NCBI GenBank assembly: GCA_014706385.1
Contig: JACGZH010000006.1
Coordinates: 744,001 to 808,000 of the forward strand
DNA length: 64,000 nt
Source: Phaffia rhodozyma
Lineage: Eukaryota > Basidiomycota > Tremellomycetes > Cystofilobasidiales > Mrakiaceae
Reading direction: 5' to 3'
Part shown: positions 1-12,266 of the stretch, piece after piece
How positions within the stretch are numbered: position 1 is the first letter of the stretch
How the letters are laid out: each line of letters begins with the position of its first letter
Program-made: the position numbers and the translations under genes
The notes under the pieces: model-generated
The model's database searches: none
The model's input: the letters and a program-made list of their open reading frames with translations, nothing else
Told to the model about the DNA's origin: nothing

Positions 1-1623
1 GAGGCAAATTAGCACGTTGAGCTATCTGAAATGCGTTGGTCCTGAGCGCACGGAGGAAGGGAAACTGAGATAGACGTACAATGCAGACCTCGCCGACCTC
101 TCCAGTCTTAACCTCCTTCCCATCATCCAACCGGATGGTCACCTCGACACCCTGTCCCCTTCCAACACATCCAGGTCTCCTCTGTCCATCTTCGGGCAGA
201 GGGTTACTTGTCATCTGATGAGCAGCCTCAGTCATCGCATACGCCTCCAGCACCGGTGCTTTGAATGTCTTTTCCAGATTGTGGAACACCGTGGGTGAGA
301 GCGAGCTCGAGCATGACCGAATGAATCGGATGTTCGGGATTGGCGAAGGCAAAGGTGCAGACAGGAGAATAGAATGAATAGTCGGCACCGCGGTATACCA
401 CGAGCACTTTTCCTTTGTAAAGTCTGGCCAGAACGTAGTGGGTGAAAATCGAGCGGGGATGACAACACCACCTCCAGAGTACAAAGCGGACAAGAGACCA
501 CACATCAGTCCGTGAACATGGAAGAGCGGCATGACGAGGTAGCCAGTGTCCGAGGGAGAAAGCTTGTAGGTTCGAATGATATTTCGAACGGTAGTCAACA
601 AGTTTAGATGGGTCAAGGGGACCGCTAAAAGATCCGAAAGGGTTCCAATGATGGACAATCAGTAAACCGCTCTCGATCGGCAAATGGCGCAGGTCTATAC
701 ACTTACCCTTGGGCTTTCCCGTAGTACCACTGGTGTGTCTATATTTGCGAATAGATAAGGTGATCACATAAAGAATGTAAACCAGTTAGACTTAGACTCA
801 TGAAACCTTTAAGATATAAAAGGCTTACAAGACCAGAGCGACATCGTCTTCCTGAGCCTCCTTTGAGTTCCCATCAACCTGAGCAAACAGCTTTGCCTGC
901 CCGGCCGACTCTTTCTGGGCTTTGTAAGACTCAAAGATGATTTTAAGCTTGGGAGAGCAAGTCTTTTCGGCCAGTTTGAGTACTGCAACCTTGACATGAA
1001 GCTTTTTGGCGGCGGAGAGCGCTTGTTCGGCTCCCTGATGATGTAGATAGAACGTTCAGAAATAGTTAAAGAGAAGAAGAAGAAGGTATTGAGAATCGTC
1101 CGTGATTCTAAAAGACAAAAGGGAGGAACCTGAGTGAAAATTCGAAGCCCACCTTTCGGTCAGTCTCATTAAGAGACTCCAGAACAGGAAGGATAAGAAT
1201 TGAAGTCTGAGTATCTTGGAGATAAAACTCGACCTCCGCTTGAGTGTAATGAGGATTCAGTGGAGCGGATACAGCTCTGAATATACGCGAAGATGGATCG
1301 TACAAGAGAGTTCCAAGATGGTCATTGTCAGCTTATGCTCGATTGCAAGGAGAATTAATAGGAAGACTGAACAAAACAAACTCTTACCTGATACCACCTG
1401 TGGCCAAAAAGGCAAGGACAAACCCGAGTCCGTTCGTCAAGCACAAACTAACGACATCTCCTTTTTTGATCCCGAGAGAGCCTAATTGGGATCCAAATTC
1501 TTCGACAAGAATCTGTAACCTAGAGTGCGAAATATGGACATCATGCTGGGGGATGGTGATGGCTCTACGCGGCTTGAGTGTGCCCGAGGTAGGAAAGATG
1601 TGGGACAGCGTTGAGGGAGCCAT
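1..1623 (-). CDS. PCS60: Peroxisomal oxalyl-CoA synthetase (PCS60-like), 3' part off the window
   Basis: An acyl-adenylate-forming (AMP-binding) enzyme. By family it activates oxalate or a similar acid to its CoA thioester, often in peroxisomes. The start at 1623 gives MAPSTLSHIFPTSG, followed by the VSAPLNPHYTQAEVEFYL stretch typical of the Pcs60 branch. The P-loop-like motif TSGTTGKPKG lies near 701-735 and is split by an intron with a GTAAGT donor. The next exon carries VMPLFHVHGL, and YAMTEAAHQMTSN is encoded near 205-250. At least four introns are visible. The C-terminal domain and any peroxisomal PTS1 tripeptide lie beyond position 1, so location cannot be checked. A different CoA ligase is possible, but the run of Pcs60-like motifs makes this assignment strong. 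Confidence 0.88.
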
Positions 1624-3207
1624 GGTTGAGAAGAACGGATGGATGGTTGTGTGATAGGACAAGAAGAAAAAGAAGGAAATGACGAGATCTTGAGAAATCA
1701 ATGATCCGTCGGTGTCGGCCGCGGGCCGGTCAAGTCCGGTCGTCAGGAACGTGACATGAGTGTTACAGCCCTGTAACCTTCAACTGTTTCGTCTCTTTAG
1801 CACATCCTCCATTTCTTCTGCTCTTACAAAGGCATTGACCCGCAAAGTATATGAGTCTTCCAGTGCAGATACTTCTGGCACCTTCTATGCATTATCTTCT
1901 TATGCATTATCGTTGGAGCTTGAGGATGATATATAACATGGGTTGGCTTTGTAATGATCCCTGCATCGTCTTCTAGGTCGCACACCATTACAGCAAGAGT
2001 TTCAACCTCGTTCTCTAGCCCAGTTTTGTTTCACGCGCGGTTGCTCCCGTTATAACCCCGTCGCTACTCTGTGGGTCCTGAATCCCAACATCATCCGGGC
2101 TTCCTGTACAGAGCTCTCATTCCATCGAGAGACATGATCACATCGAATGATACTAGTAGAATCACGCAACATTCTTGGCTCCTGCTCTAGTTGTGCAACC
2201 CTGCTGGCGTTGTTCGAGGAAGTCACTTTCTTATAGGATTACAGCTCTGAATAAGAAGTCTGGATTGTGTTAGGATTCAGGATTGGGTGATGACGACGGA
2301 GTTACGAAGATCATAACCAGACGAGAAATGTGGGTGGTAAGGAAGAAGTGAGGCAAGAGAAGCAGAAGAAGCTTACAAGGGGTGTGATACTCAGTTAAAA
2401 TCCTTGACACTCACTGTGCAACTACTGACCAGGAATAAAACTCTCATGTTTTGCCAGACATTCTTTAACGAGCTCTTCCTTCAATCAGAAGCCTTGCCTG
2501 TCAGTGTCTCCGTGGGTGCTTGATAACCACATTTAACGTTAGGGTGTTTTAACATCTATGAAAAGACTCATGATATAGAAAATAGGAAGAAAAACGAGAT
2601 AAAATTGATATATCCTCCGTACGGGTCGCCAAGCGTCTGAAAACGAGCTCCACGATCTTTGTAGAAGGAAATTCCAGCCACAGGCCCAAACCCCGAGTAG
2701 GGCAAGCCTCTCTTCCGAAAAAGAAAGACTTTTAAGCCTGGGGGACACTCCGTCTCCCGACGTAAACCTCACTTGCTCAATAACCATGGGCCCGAAATGA
2801 TCTACGGATCATACAGGGGCTGAGCCGCAAATATAGTCTTCGGTGACTAAATAATAGAACACAGAATAATGCAAGCGGACATGTTAGCGATGGGCTGTCT
2901 TTCAACACGATTGAATGTATGGGGTGAAATGGACGAACACTTTCTTTGATGAAGGTCCAAAAGAAGAAACGCAGGCCGCCCAAAGTTTTTATACTATTTT
3001 CCCAAATTTTTTTTCGTCACGCCTAACGAAAACTTGAACAAATCACGTGAGCTGGCTCACGTTACAATTAGGGTTATTTTGCTGTGCTCCTCACCTCTTT
3101 CACGCACACATGGTACTGATACTGATACTGATACTGAAGCGAGTATGTGTCTTTTCAGAAAGGATCGCCAGTTCTAAGAAGATTTCATGGAAACATCAAC
3201 ATCCAGC
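1624..3207. other. Intergenic, no supported gene
   Basis: This 1.6 kb stretch lies between the start of the PCS60-like gene and the stop of TMA46. TGTTAC and TGTAACC words at 1761-1778 lie about 140 bases upstream of the PCS60 start. A minus-strand TATA-like ATAAAAA sits near 2985-2991, a TCACGTGA palindrome at 3043-3050, and a TTAGGG-type word near 3070. Two small minus-strand open frames at 2539-2983 have no family resemblance and no clear splice joins. The TATA-like site leaves room for a small or noncoding minus-strand transcript, but nothing here proves one. Confidence 0.6.
3114..3137. repeat. Short tandem repeat, TACTGA x4
   Basis: Four exact copies of the hexamer TACTGA lie just beyond the 3' end of TMA46. 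It is simple-sequence DNA with no evident role. Confidence 0.9.
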
Positions 3208-5317
3208 TCAACCGTCCTGAGCAACAGCCCCCTCTCGACCGTTTTCCGGCTGTTCGCTCACGCTAAGCGCCGAGACGCCAACTGTCACCTCAGAAGCAGT
3301 CTTGCCACCCGACTCTGAAGCCGCAGCATCCTCATCCTCGCTATCCTCCTGTCGGTACTGAGCCAAATCCCACTCCTCCTGATCTTCCTCTTCCACTTCT
3401 TCATCTTGGAACCAATTGGGGTTGAATGTGAACTATAGAACCGGATAGATAGCAGTCAGTCAGAGTAATACAGCATACAGACGTTCGGAAGCTTGAACGT
3501 ACAAGATCTCGACCAGACATTCCGGTCGTCTTTCCAGAGTTTCCAGCAATGTTCTTCAGCTTGTTGGCAGCCTGGTTAAGAAAAGAAGAGAAACAGAAAC
3601 GGCAGTATCCCTCGCTGGTGAGAAGACGCGCCAGATGATGTATATGAAAGACAACTCAAGATAAAGAAAAACTTACATCCTCTTCAGCAGTCTTCTTGTC
3701 CAGACGAGTTTTCTTCCAGATGGCGAACGTCTCTGCTGTCACTGGAGTCAGGTTCTTTCCAAGTTTGTGTCGCTATCAGAGAAATAGATGGGTTTTATTT
3801 CAGTTTTTAGGGTTAAACTCGCGGACTATCACTAGTACCGAACATTTAGAAGCGGCTTACCTCGCTCTCCAAAAACTCTTCTAGTGTGATCACATTAGCC
3901 TTATCAGCCTCAGCCTTCTTCTTCTTCTCAGAGTTGAGCACATAACCTGGCGGAAGAGCGTGTCGATAGAAACAGTTGACTCCATTGGGCTGTAGAGATG
4001 TAGAAGTGGAAAGTGTTCAGAACACCGGGCACGGCTGGAGGAGAGTTGAAAGTTTTGACTGACGCATTCCCAGAACCATCCGTATTTCTGATCCTCGATA
4101 GCCTGGATAAAGAATTTGCAGACAATCTTTTGTCCAACACAGAAGTCCAAAATGCGGGATGAGCATCAACTGAGTAGATACCAGGGCACCTGGATACAAA
4201 GAGTGTGTGTGTGAGAAAGAAGGCTTACATCTGTAGTGGTCTTCGGGTTTCCGTATTTGCTCAGCACAACCTTCTTTAGCTTCTCGTCATCCCAAGTATC
4301 CATAGTATCCTTTGTCTTGTCATCAGGGTTGACATCCCCTGGATTGGCAGCTCCTGCACGATCATCAGAGTAGACATTTCGCTTCTCAACCTTTCGTCCG
4401 ACGTTGAGATCGTGTGATAGTCGACACTACAGAGAGCCATGTGAAGAATTGATCATATTCAGAAAACGAAGTCGTTCGTATAGGAAGAGGAAGACTGAGA
4501 AGGACAAACCTTCTTTCCCTTTTCACAAAACCCAGCAGCAAAGTACTGGCACACGACCGTTTTAGGGTCTATTCAGGGAAAACACACAGATATTTAACCC
4601 TCAGGATTGGGATTATACTTCTTTGCCGTTCCATCGAAACGAAACTAAAAGCCACATACCGACACCGAAAGGAACTTTCTGAGCTTGAGCAGGCTTGAAG
4701 AGCTCCATCTGAGCTTTTAGCCGCTTCGCCTCATCGGCTTTGGCCTTGGCAGCCGCGGCTTTTTCTTCTTCTTTCTTGAGCTGTTTGTATGACGACAGGA
4801 AGGGTAGACAAGAGAGTCGATAGAAGCGGAAGGAAAAAAAGTAAGATAAACCGAAAGGATCGAGATGTTAGTCCAGTATTAGCTAAATGTATTTTGAGCT
4901 GATAAACAATCCATGGACTTGCCTCGTCGGGGTTCTTTCCTCGTCGAGCTTCCTGCTGCTTGATAGTAGCAACTTGCTGCTGAACCTTGGCAGACTTGTT
5001 TTTCTGTGAAAGCCATGCACGCAACCAGAGCGGAAGGTCAACCGAGAGGTTCGAGTGAATGTTCTTCGAAGCAAGCTGAGGATACTACATACGTTCTTCA
5101 TACCGAAGGTCTGATAACATGAATAAAACCGAGCTTGATTAGCATTTTCTAATTAGGCAACAGAGGGCCAGATTGTGAGTAGAGAAGAGGAGAAAGAGAG
5201 GGAAAGCATAAAGGGAAGAAGGAAAAAAATGAAAAGAAAAAGAAGACATGAAACAGAATCCTCCAGCATAGACCGAGGAACACCGACCTTATCGACCGAG
5301 ACCTTTTTGGGAGGCAT
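3208..5317 (-). CDS. TMA46: CCCH zinc-finger protein TMA46 / ZC3H15 (DRG-family regulator)
   Basis: A ribosome-associated CCCH protein that in other eukaryotes binds and stabilises the Drg/Rbg GTPases. It begins [10 protein letters not shown] at 5317, and the next exons are lysine-rich and coiled ([17 protein letters not shown]). The first finger is C-x7-C-x5-C-x3-H ([19 protein letters not shown]), with the [17 protein letters not shown] stretch following. A second Cys-rich element begins [20 protein letters not shown]. The C-terminal DFRP-like region includes [10 protein letters not shown], then [10 protein letters not shown] and an acidic tail ending at 3208. About eight exons are separated by introns of roughly 50-110 bases. 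The order of segments and the acidic tail match the family well. The weakest point is the exact edges of the small N-terminal exons. Confidence 0.93.
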
Positions 5318-6023
5318 GTTGCAGTCTCTATTGGGATGTCGGGTTTATGTGAAAGGGTTCAAAGGTCAAGGAGAATGAAGAGTGCAAGGATAGTCCTTGG
5401 TGCGATGAGAGCGAGTAGAAAGAGAAAGGGTGTGCTCAAATTGCCTTTGCGCGTCACCGACGAGCGAGTGCAAATTGCAGATGCAGGTGTAGCCATGGTT
5501 ACTGTATGTAACATACACGGACGTCTATTGCTCCACGACAGAAGTTGCACCTTCTGACTATGAACTTTTCCAGTGTTTTTCATACTTACCTTGAGTTGAC
5601 AGAGAGCGTCATAAACCTCTCTGTCCTGTATCGATCGCTGACACTGCACGGCGACACATTGTCCTCATCAGCTTGTATCGATAGAGTGTGGTTGGTTCGC
5701 CAGCTTCAGATTCGTAATCTTTCTCAAGCCTTCACTCTCCCTTCGGGGCGGGCGGAGGTGCATTTATTTTGCTTAAAATTTTGTTTCTAGCTTGTTGTCA
5801 CATACATGTACAGAAAGCTTTCTACCTGCACAAACCACGTCTCCCTCGTATAAGAACTCTCTACTTGTATCCGAAAGAGTGCTTATATAATAACAGGAAG
5901 CAAAGAGAGTTCTCCTAGTGTAAAGCTTAGAGTTGAAGAGAACAGCAACGAAAGCAAGACAAAGCTTATAAGGGACACATTGATTAAGCTAGAGAACAAA
6001 GCAATCAGAGAAGCCGCCGGACG
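5318..6023. other. Intergenic: TMA46 promoter and UBC6 3' flank
   Basis: Both neighbours are on the minus strand, so this holds the upstream region of TMA46 and the 3' flank of UBC6. Short open frames on both strands have no recognisable domains. A GC-rich GGGCGGGCGG word lies near 5746. I see no RNA gene. Confidence 0.5.
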
Positions 6024-7884
6024 TCAATACACTAGAAATCTTTCAGTATGTGTAGAGAGAAGGGAGACAGAACAGACTTACTCCATAGCATCACAATCAC
6101 AGCAAATAACACTACGGCCACCCATTTCCAAGTGAACCTCATTCCTCTCGCACTCGCCTGACTGCCAACTGCTACACACTTCTTGATCTCCCCTGCTGTC
6201 TGATCTCTAGGAGCCAACTCTGAACCATCTCTCACCAAACCGTGGTCTTCTTTGATATTTAGGCCGCCTGCAGAATGGACATCCAAACCAGCCGACAACA
6301 GCGGTGCGGGATCAGGAGAGGTAGAGAAGGGAAAGTCAGTCGTCGTTGCCAGAGGAAACGGCTCAGTAGCGGATGTAGGAGGCGTGTATGTCGAGTGCGG
6401 TATCGATGGAGAAGGAGGAGAATGAAAAGTAGTGGTAGAAACAGGGGTAAAAGAAGAATCAAGAGCAGCAGGAGGAGGAGAGCTGACTGATGTAGACGAT
6501 GTGGAATCTGATGGGGCAGGTGCAGATGAAGGCATGTCGGGAACATCCTTGGCTTTGGGAGTGCAGTACTACATCATCAAAGGAACGAAACACGCGTAAT
6601 TTCAGCGACTACAGCTTCGGTATACTAATTCGGAACAAATCTCAGTAACTTACGTCAGGAAACATATCCTGCCAAGATGAACAAAACGCCAAAAGACAAT
6701 CATCAATCTCAACAGTCGAATATTGGTCAGGCTGTCAGTTTATGAACACACACCTTGAACTTCTTGTTGGACAGGTTCCAAGCATGACTCTTTTCTGCCA
6801 GTGACACCCTCTCTGCGTTGGTAGTAGAAATTGAGCCTGTCGTAATTTCGTCTGATAGCATGAACGACAATAGTCCGGTAAGACTATTGTTGTCATCATG
6901 GGGTTTCAACAGGCAGAGTTAGGGCAGTGATCAGTTTATAAGCTTTATTGTGTTATCTAGAAACCAGAAACAGACGCACATCGTTGCAACACTCCAAGCA
7001 GGCTACAATCAAATGAAAAGAAGGTTCTGTCAGTCATCGCGTGTATATGTGACGAAGATCATCGCTGACTATCATACTCACGTTCCAGGTAGAAGGGTGG
7101 AAGCTCGTCATAGAGGTACAGATCTTAGTCTCGGGTTTAAATCGGCCAGAAGGAGTAATCATCTTGATGTCCGGAGGCTTGAACTGATAGGTACATGAGA
7201 GCGAGAAGAGCACCGAATTAGTGATTCAGACATAATCGTTACCCAAACATGTTCTTGAGAGACTCTCTTCAGTACTTACAGGGTAATCCCCAGGGAACAT
7301 AACCATTCCATAGTACTCGCCGCCAGCGTAGGGCGTATCAGGAGGTCCTCTCTATTGTCCGAGATAGGCAAGACGATACGCTCGGTAAATCGATGCATCC
7401 AAAGGAGACGACTAGCTCATGAAAGACGAAAAATCTACCCACCAGAATAAAATGCCCTACGGGTTGTATATTGGATTATTCCAGGTAAATAAACAAGTCG
7501 TCGGTTAAGCCGATCTGTTATCACCTGGTCTCGGATATGAGTGGACCAAGGTCACTCCACTTACAGTTCAGTATGTTCTGTAATCAGGTAGCCATGAAAA
7601 AGAAATGTGTCAATTGAGCAAATACGTCAGAACCATTGTGCCATGAAAGAAGCTCACCTTTTCGTCAGGAACCGCCCAAACGAACGGTGGAGGCGTCTTT
7701 TGCATCAGAGTATACTCTTTTCCGAGTCTCTTACGGGCAGCTGAAGGGGGGATCGAGAACAGCAATCAAGAAGAGTGCGTTGTAGTGTCAGCGAATGACC
7801 GTATGCGTGCTGCTTGCTCGCATGTGTCCCTGAGAAGAAATATATCCAAATGATTCAACACATTAACGAACCTGGAGATGCCAT
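6024..7884 (-). CDS. UBC6: ER-anchored ubiquitin-conjugating enzyme UBC6 (UBE2J type)
   Basis: A tail-anchored E2 that supplies ubiquitin to ER-associated degradation ligases. Exon 1 is only MASP (start 7884). Exon 2 continues [18 protein letters not shown], the classic Ubc6 N-terminus. Later exons give [28 protein letters not shown] and the active-site segment [18 protein letters not shown] with its catalytic Cys. The last long exon (from about 6546) is a Ser/Pro/Thr-rich linker followed by a single membrane segment, [25 protein letters not shown] donor directly after that segment implies a tiny last exon adding Met-Tyr-stop at 6024. Without that splice the protein would instead end at 6032 with a longer tail. 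The long disordered linker is usual for this family. Confidence 0.93.
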
Positions 7885-8613
7885 GGTGAGAAACTAGATT
7901 CGAAAGAACTTCAAAGGTAATCGGTTGTTGAGACTTGAAGATGGATGTTTGTTTGTGTGGTGAGGTTTCGAACAGCTTAGTAGTCATCCCTCTGCTGCGT
8001 AAAGAAGTCTCGACTCAATTATTCCCCAAAGACGTAATAGTAGTTCCGGCTGTCACTATGACGGACATATCTTCCCCTGATACCTTAAACATCTAATAAA
8101 GACAAGTTGTCGTATGTCACATCGACAAGTTACGATCACTGTTGCGATTTCGACAGTCTTGACATGATTTCATCTGTTATTTGTCATCTACTCTTGAGGC
8201 ATCACCTTCCGACCTCCGTCTGCGCGGAGTCCCGAGCCTCTCTTTCCGAGGAGCTATAAATTTTCTAGCGGGTTTCCTCCTGTTTTCCTGGTTTCTCAAT
8301 CCATCTTACTGAAACACCTGGGTAGTGTGTATATGGTTTGGAAAACCAGTGAGGACTTGCTTGGGAACAATTGCCGGAACGAAAAGTCCATTCTCACCCT
8401 TTTATTTCAGTAATAATCTTCAATCACACACATATATATATATACATATTACTCTCTGTATAGATACACCGAAACGGAGAACAATGCAAGGCAACACGGT
8501 TGTATTTGGAAGTATTTGGTAGGTTCAAGTAAGTACAGATTAGAGATCGAAACCTTGAGGAAGAGTAGGTGTCTTTTGAAACAACTCTCCGCTGGATTTA
8601 CTCAATATGTGCA
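7885..8613. other. Intergenic: UBC6 promoter and RAD9 3' flank
   Basis: No supported gene. A short TA run (about 8429-8450) and AT-rich sequence are present. The small plus-strand open frames here lack domain content and overlap the RAD9 3' end. Confidence 0.5.
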
Positions 8614-11072
8614 TTATACCTCCTGGCTAGCCTGGTATGACGCTCCGATAGGCTTATCGTCTTCGTCATCCGCGTCCGAGTCCTCAAACGATCGCTAGAA
8701 TCGCGATCAAAGTTAGCTTCATTAGAGCGCATTGAGAAGAACGCCAATATGAAAGAAAGGAACGAACCAACGCCTTTTCCGGGTTTAGAGCCTGTCGCTG
8801 CGTCGGTGGAATCATGATGCCCTTCGCTGTGCCCATTGGAATCTCGACGGACTCCAAATCCATCTTCTCTTCATCGGATAGAGACACTCCTTGTTTCTTT
8901 TCGCTCGCTAGTTGGCCATTCCCGTCTTCGTTTGTCTCTATATCAAGGTCCAGGTCCATATCATCCAAATCCCCGAGACCGAGCGCTTCTAATTGAGCTT
9001 GCGTGAGCTGACTGAGCGCCGGAGGGGGGATTGTCGATGGCATTGAGATCTCCTGTGAACCTGGATAGAAGAGGGGTTCTTGAGGCAGATTGGACGTCGG
9101 GGCATGAAGATTAGGCGTTGATGTAGCATATTGAGATGGGTGCATACGTCTTGGGATGGATGAAGAAGAGAAAGGAAATCGAGTAGTGGATGTTACAGCG
9201 CCGTTATCAACTATGCCTGCTTCTAACAGCTCGAATACTTCATTGTCAACATCCCTATGTCCTTCCTCGGCCATATCGCCTCCTCCATTTTGTATCGATT
9301 GACTTCTATGATCCTTTATACTTGACTCGATAGAATCAAGGTTTCGTATTGCCAAGGATCCTCGTAATGACCTGCTAGGTGCTTCTCCTTCTTCACTTCC
9401 TTCGGCTACGCTCCTTAATCTGAGTTTTGGCTTCTTGCCTTGACTGTCACCGACTGGACCATCCAAGGGAAGTCCACTATCTGTACTAGTCTCGCTTCGA
9501 GCTCCGATGCTGATACTTCGGCGCTTCTTGTCCCGTTTATCATCCTTGGCCCTGTTAGATGGTCGTGAGCCAAAGCCAGGGACTTCTTGGGTCATGATCA
9601 TAAACTCGGCCTCAAACACGTTCTCAGAGTCGGCGAGGGTGATGGCCAGAGGAGCGAAGGGAGCGGTGAATGTAGCAAAGATTGGTGTGGAGAGGGAGAG
9701 AGCTGTTAATGTGATGGCCTGTGAAGAAAACATATATCTGAATAATCAGCCGATGACTTTATGTGACAAGTTGGATCGTGCAAGAAATCACCTTGAACTC
9801 CCGCATCGGAAAACCGATGGTCACTGTCTCGCCAGGGGTATAGTACTCTAAAAAATCCTCGGCGTCAACGAAGAATTCAGTCGCGAGATGATCTGCCTTA
9901 ATATTTCCTATGAAGTTACAAGATAAAGAGTCAGTCTGAAGTCAAACTTGACCGCATACAATCCTATTAAAGATCCTATGCGAGCTAAGAAATAATCCCA
10001 CCTTCCCAGCTGCTGATACGGACTCCCTCATCACTGAAAGCCCAAGCTAGAAAGCCTTCTTTGCTTCCGGGAGCGGATACAGTTCCAATCCACGTAGGAA
10101 ACGGTTCCATCCACTCGGTAATGCACTTCCCAGTGATAGAGAACTTTGAAGTTTTTGATGGGTCAAGTCTAGGAGGGACAGGATTAGGGATAGACTGAAT
10201 GGTCGATATATGAAGGTTATATGTCTTAATGAAACCTGTGTAGTAGAGAGGCCGATCATTCAAGTACGAGTAAGCTGACGTCGGCTTTGTACAAGGCAGA
10301 TAATGGGGGAAATGTGACACTCGTGGTCGCCGTTGAATGAGGCGGACGAACCGTGTTGAATGAACAGCTTGACTACGAATCTTGCTTGCTCTCTTCTTTG
10401 CCTTTTATGTGTGTTCTCTTCATCTGAGCTGTCCCCTCCAGTCTTTTGTCTCTTCTTTCGAGTCTCGTCTTCATCTTGGATTGGATCGGTCTGATCCGGG
10501 TCAATCAGCTCGAGCTGACACTTTTCGACAGTCCGATCGACTCCTCTTGATCGGATTATCCCTAGCAGAGCCTATTTGGTTGACAAAAGAACAAAAGAAC
10601 AAACAAACAAACAAACAGGTGGGCGTTAGCAAGCTCATGTTTTGAAACATCAGGTATGAATCGACGAAAGAACTCACCTTAGCATTGAGATGACATGTCA
10701 GCCCTCGCTTAGACGAAGATATCACGCTGTAATCCGAGAAGAATGCATGTGAGAACCGAAACTTTGCATGGGCCGTCTTTGACGAGTTGAGCGAGGATAG
10801 AATGAGCTTGTCCAGATATAGTATGAGTAGATCGAATGATTTAGTATCAGCATCGAGAACGCTGAACTGTAAATATCCGAACCCACCTCGGTATCCAACG
10901 CTTGGAGATGAACATCCTCTCCGAACTTTGTCAGACAAGTCAAAGCTTTGTAGAGATCTATCAAAGTATGTGTATGTATGAAGCAATTTAAGATGAGTAC
11001 GGACACAATGGGCGTACTTTCCTCGTATCCTCACGAACGTTTTAGGCTGAAGGCTGAGAGAGTAGCCTGCAT
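8614..11072 (-). CDS. RAD9: Checkpoint clamp subunit Rad9 (9-1-1 complex)
   Basis: Rad9 is the subunit of the PCNA-like Rad9-Rad1-Hus1 ring that recruits checkpoint kinase activators to damaged DNA. Exon 1 (start 11072) reads MQATLSAFSLK and joins in phase to HLYKALTCLTKFGEDVHLQAL, then to SVLDADTKSF-like and AKFRFSHAFFSDY segments, as in the N-terminal clamp domain. Middle exons include FSITGKCITEWMEPFPTW and FLAWAFSDEGVRI. The C-terminal third (8684-9733) is disordered and Ser/Asp-rich (DDMDLDLDIET), as expected for the phosphorylated Rad9 tail. A final exon after an intron at about 8700-8765 ends DADDEDDKPIGASYQASQEV. The gene is head to head with the orphan at 11514. Identity rests mainly on the N-terminal clamp motifs and the tail layout. 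Confidence 0.87.
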
Positions 11073-11513
11073 ATGAGAAGCAAAGCGTGTGGGAAAGGGT
11101 GTTAGATGATCGATGCATCAGCGTGGTATTAAGTGAGGATAGTCATTACACGATAACCCTAACTGACGCGTCTGAACACGCCTCTGACCGGCCACGTCAT
11201 GCGACGCGGGTCAACGCGTCTCGGTCTGAGACTGAAACATATCACGTGCAACAATCACGTTGTAACCGGAAGTTACAGAAACTGTCGTCACACGTGACCC
11301 TGAAGGGCGATTTTTATATAAGAAAGTCTTCCGTTGGTTCCTCTTGTGTTCCATTTTAGTAAAACCTTCAACTTTTGGGCATTTGTCTCATTTCCCGTCC
11401 AAAGAACAACCATCACCATCATCCAAACCATCCCTCATCCAACTTGCAACCCCTTTCCTTCCTTCTTACAACCAACCACCCTTTTCCTTTTAAACAAATA
11501 AAAAGAAACCACG
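11073..11513. promoter_or_regulatory. Shared divergent promoter, RAD9 / 11514 gene
   Basis: These 441 bases separate two start codons facing apart. They contain ATCACGTG at 11241-11248, TGTAACC at 11261-11267, GTTAC at 11272-11276, CACGTGA near 11291, and a plus-strand TATA-like TTTTTATATA at 11311-11320. Downstream comes a T/C- and CAACC-rich leader up to the ATG at 11514. This arrangement suggests a well-expressed plus-strand gene, which is an inference. Confidence 0.6.
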
Positions 11514-12266
11514 ATGCAGTTCGCTTCTATTTTCGCATCCACCTCCACTGCTGAGCCGCCGCAGGCGTCGCGCTCAGCGTTCTCCAACAAGCGAAAGCAC
11601 GACCTCGATGGAACCGCTTCCCGCTCCGAGGAAATTGATTTCAGCGACCGGAAGGTCATTCATGTCAGGGTGAGTTTATTGTTCACTAGTTTGTCGCGTT
11701 TCATCATGTTTAAAGTGTATCAAAAGCCTGACTTCTTGGTTCTTTCCCCCCTTGCCTTCCCTCTTGTGGACGCGACCTACCCGCTGTCACCGTATGGATC
11801 TTTTTAGAAACAACCCCGACTACCGCCGCTAAATCTGCCAACATCTCAGGCGTCGTTTCAATCGTCGTCTCCTTCAAGCTCTCCACTTGGATCGTCACAC
11901 TCGTTCCGTCGACACGCCCCCGGAAACACGATGGACGTCGATTGCGCAGGTTCATCCGACAGCGAATGCGAACTCCGCACACCATCCGTTTCGGCTTACC
12001 CGATGAATCTTGCTCAGTATCCTTTTGGGATCATGGGCGGGAAGACGGTCTTAAGCGGCTCGGACGGGATGGTGGAGGACGGAATGTCTGTCGATGAGGA
12101 TCATGCCAAGGTCGGCGTGCTTGGGATCGGACAGGACTTTAGCGGGAGTCATGGGGCGCATTGTAACCAGATTCCGAGATTGGTGCTTTCTCATCCCAAT
12201 CCGATGGGTGAACGATCCCTTTGGGCGGTCTGTCAGGACTGTGGAGCAGCTAGTCCTGCTTCGTAG
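11514..12266 (+). CDS. Small orphan protein, about 204 residues
   Basis: Two exons. Exon 1 (11514-11669) encodes MQFASIFASTSTAEPPQ to RKVIHVR and ends at a GTGAGT donor. Exon 2 begins at 11808 in the same phase (KQPRLPPLNLPTSQ) and runs to TAG at 12266. I do not recognise a domain. The protein is Ser/Pro-rich with a short basic patch (NKRKHDLDG) that could be a nuclear signal. It ends with a Cys pair, VCQDCGAASPAS. The TATA-like box, pyrimidine-rich leader and clean in-phase intron support a real gene. It could be a small fungal-specific nuclear protein, but no function should be assigned. Confidence 0.7.

Noticed and set aside
2539..2983. Two overlapping minus-strand small frames after a TATA-like site
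   Set aside because: No recognisable domain and no phase-consistent splice between them, so not called as a gene.
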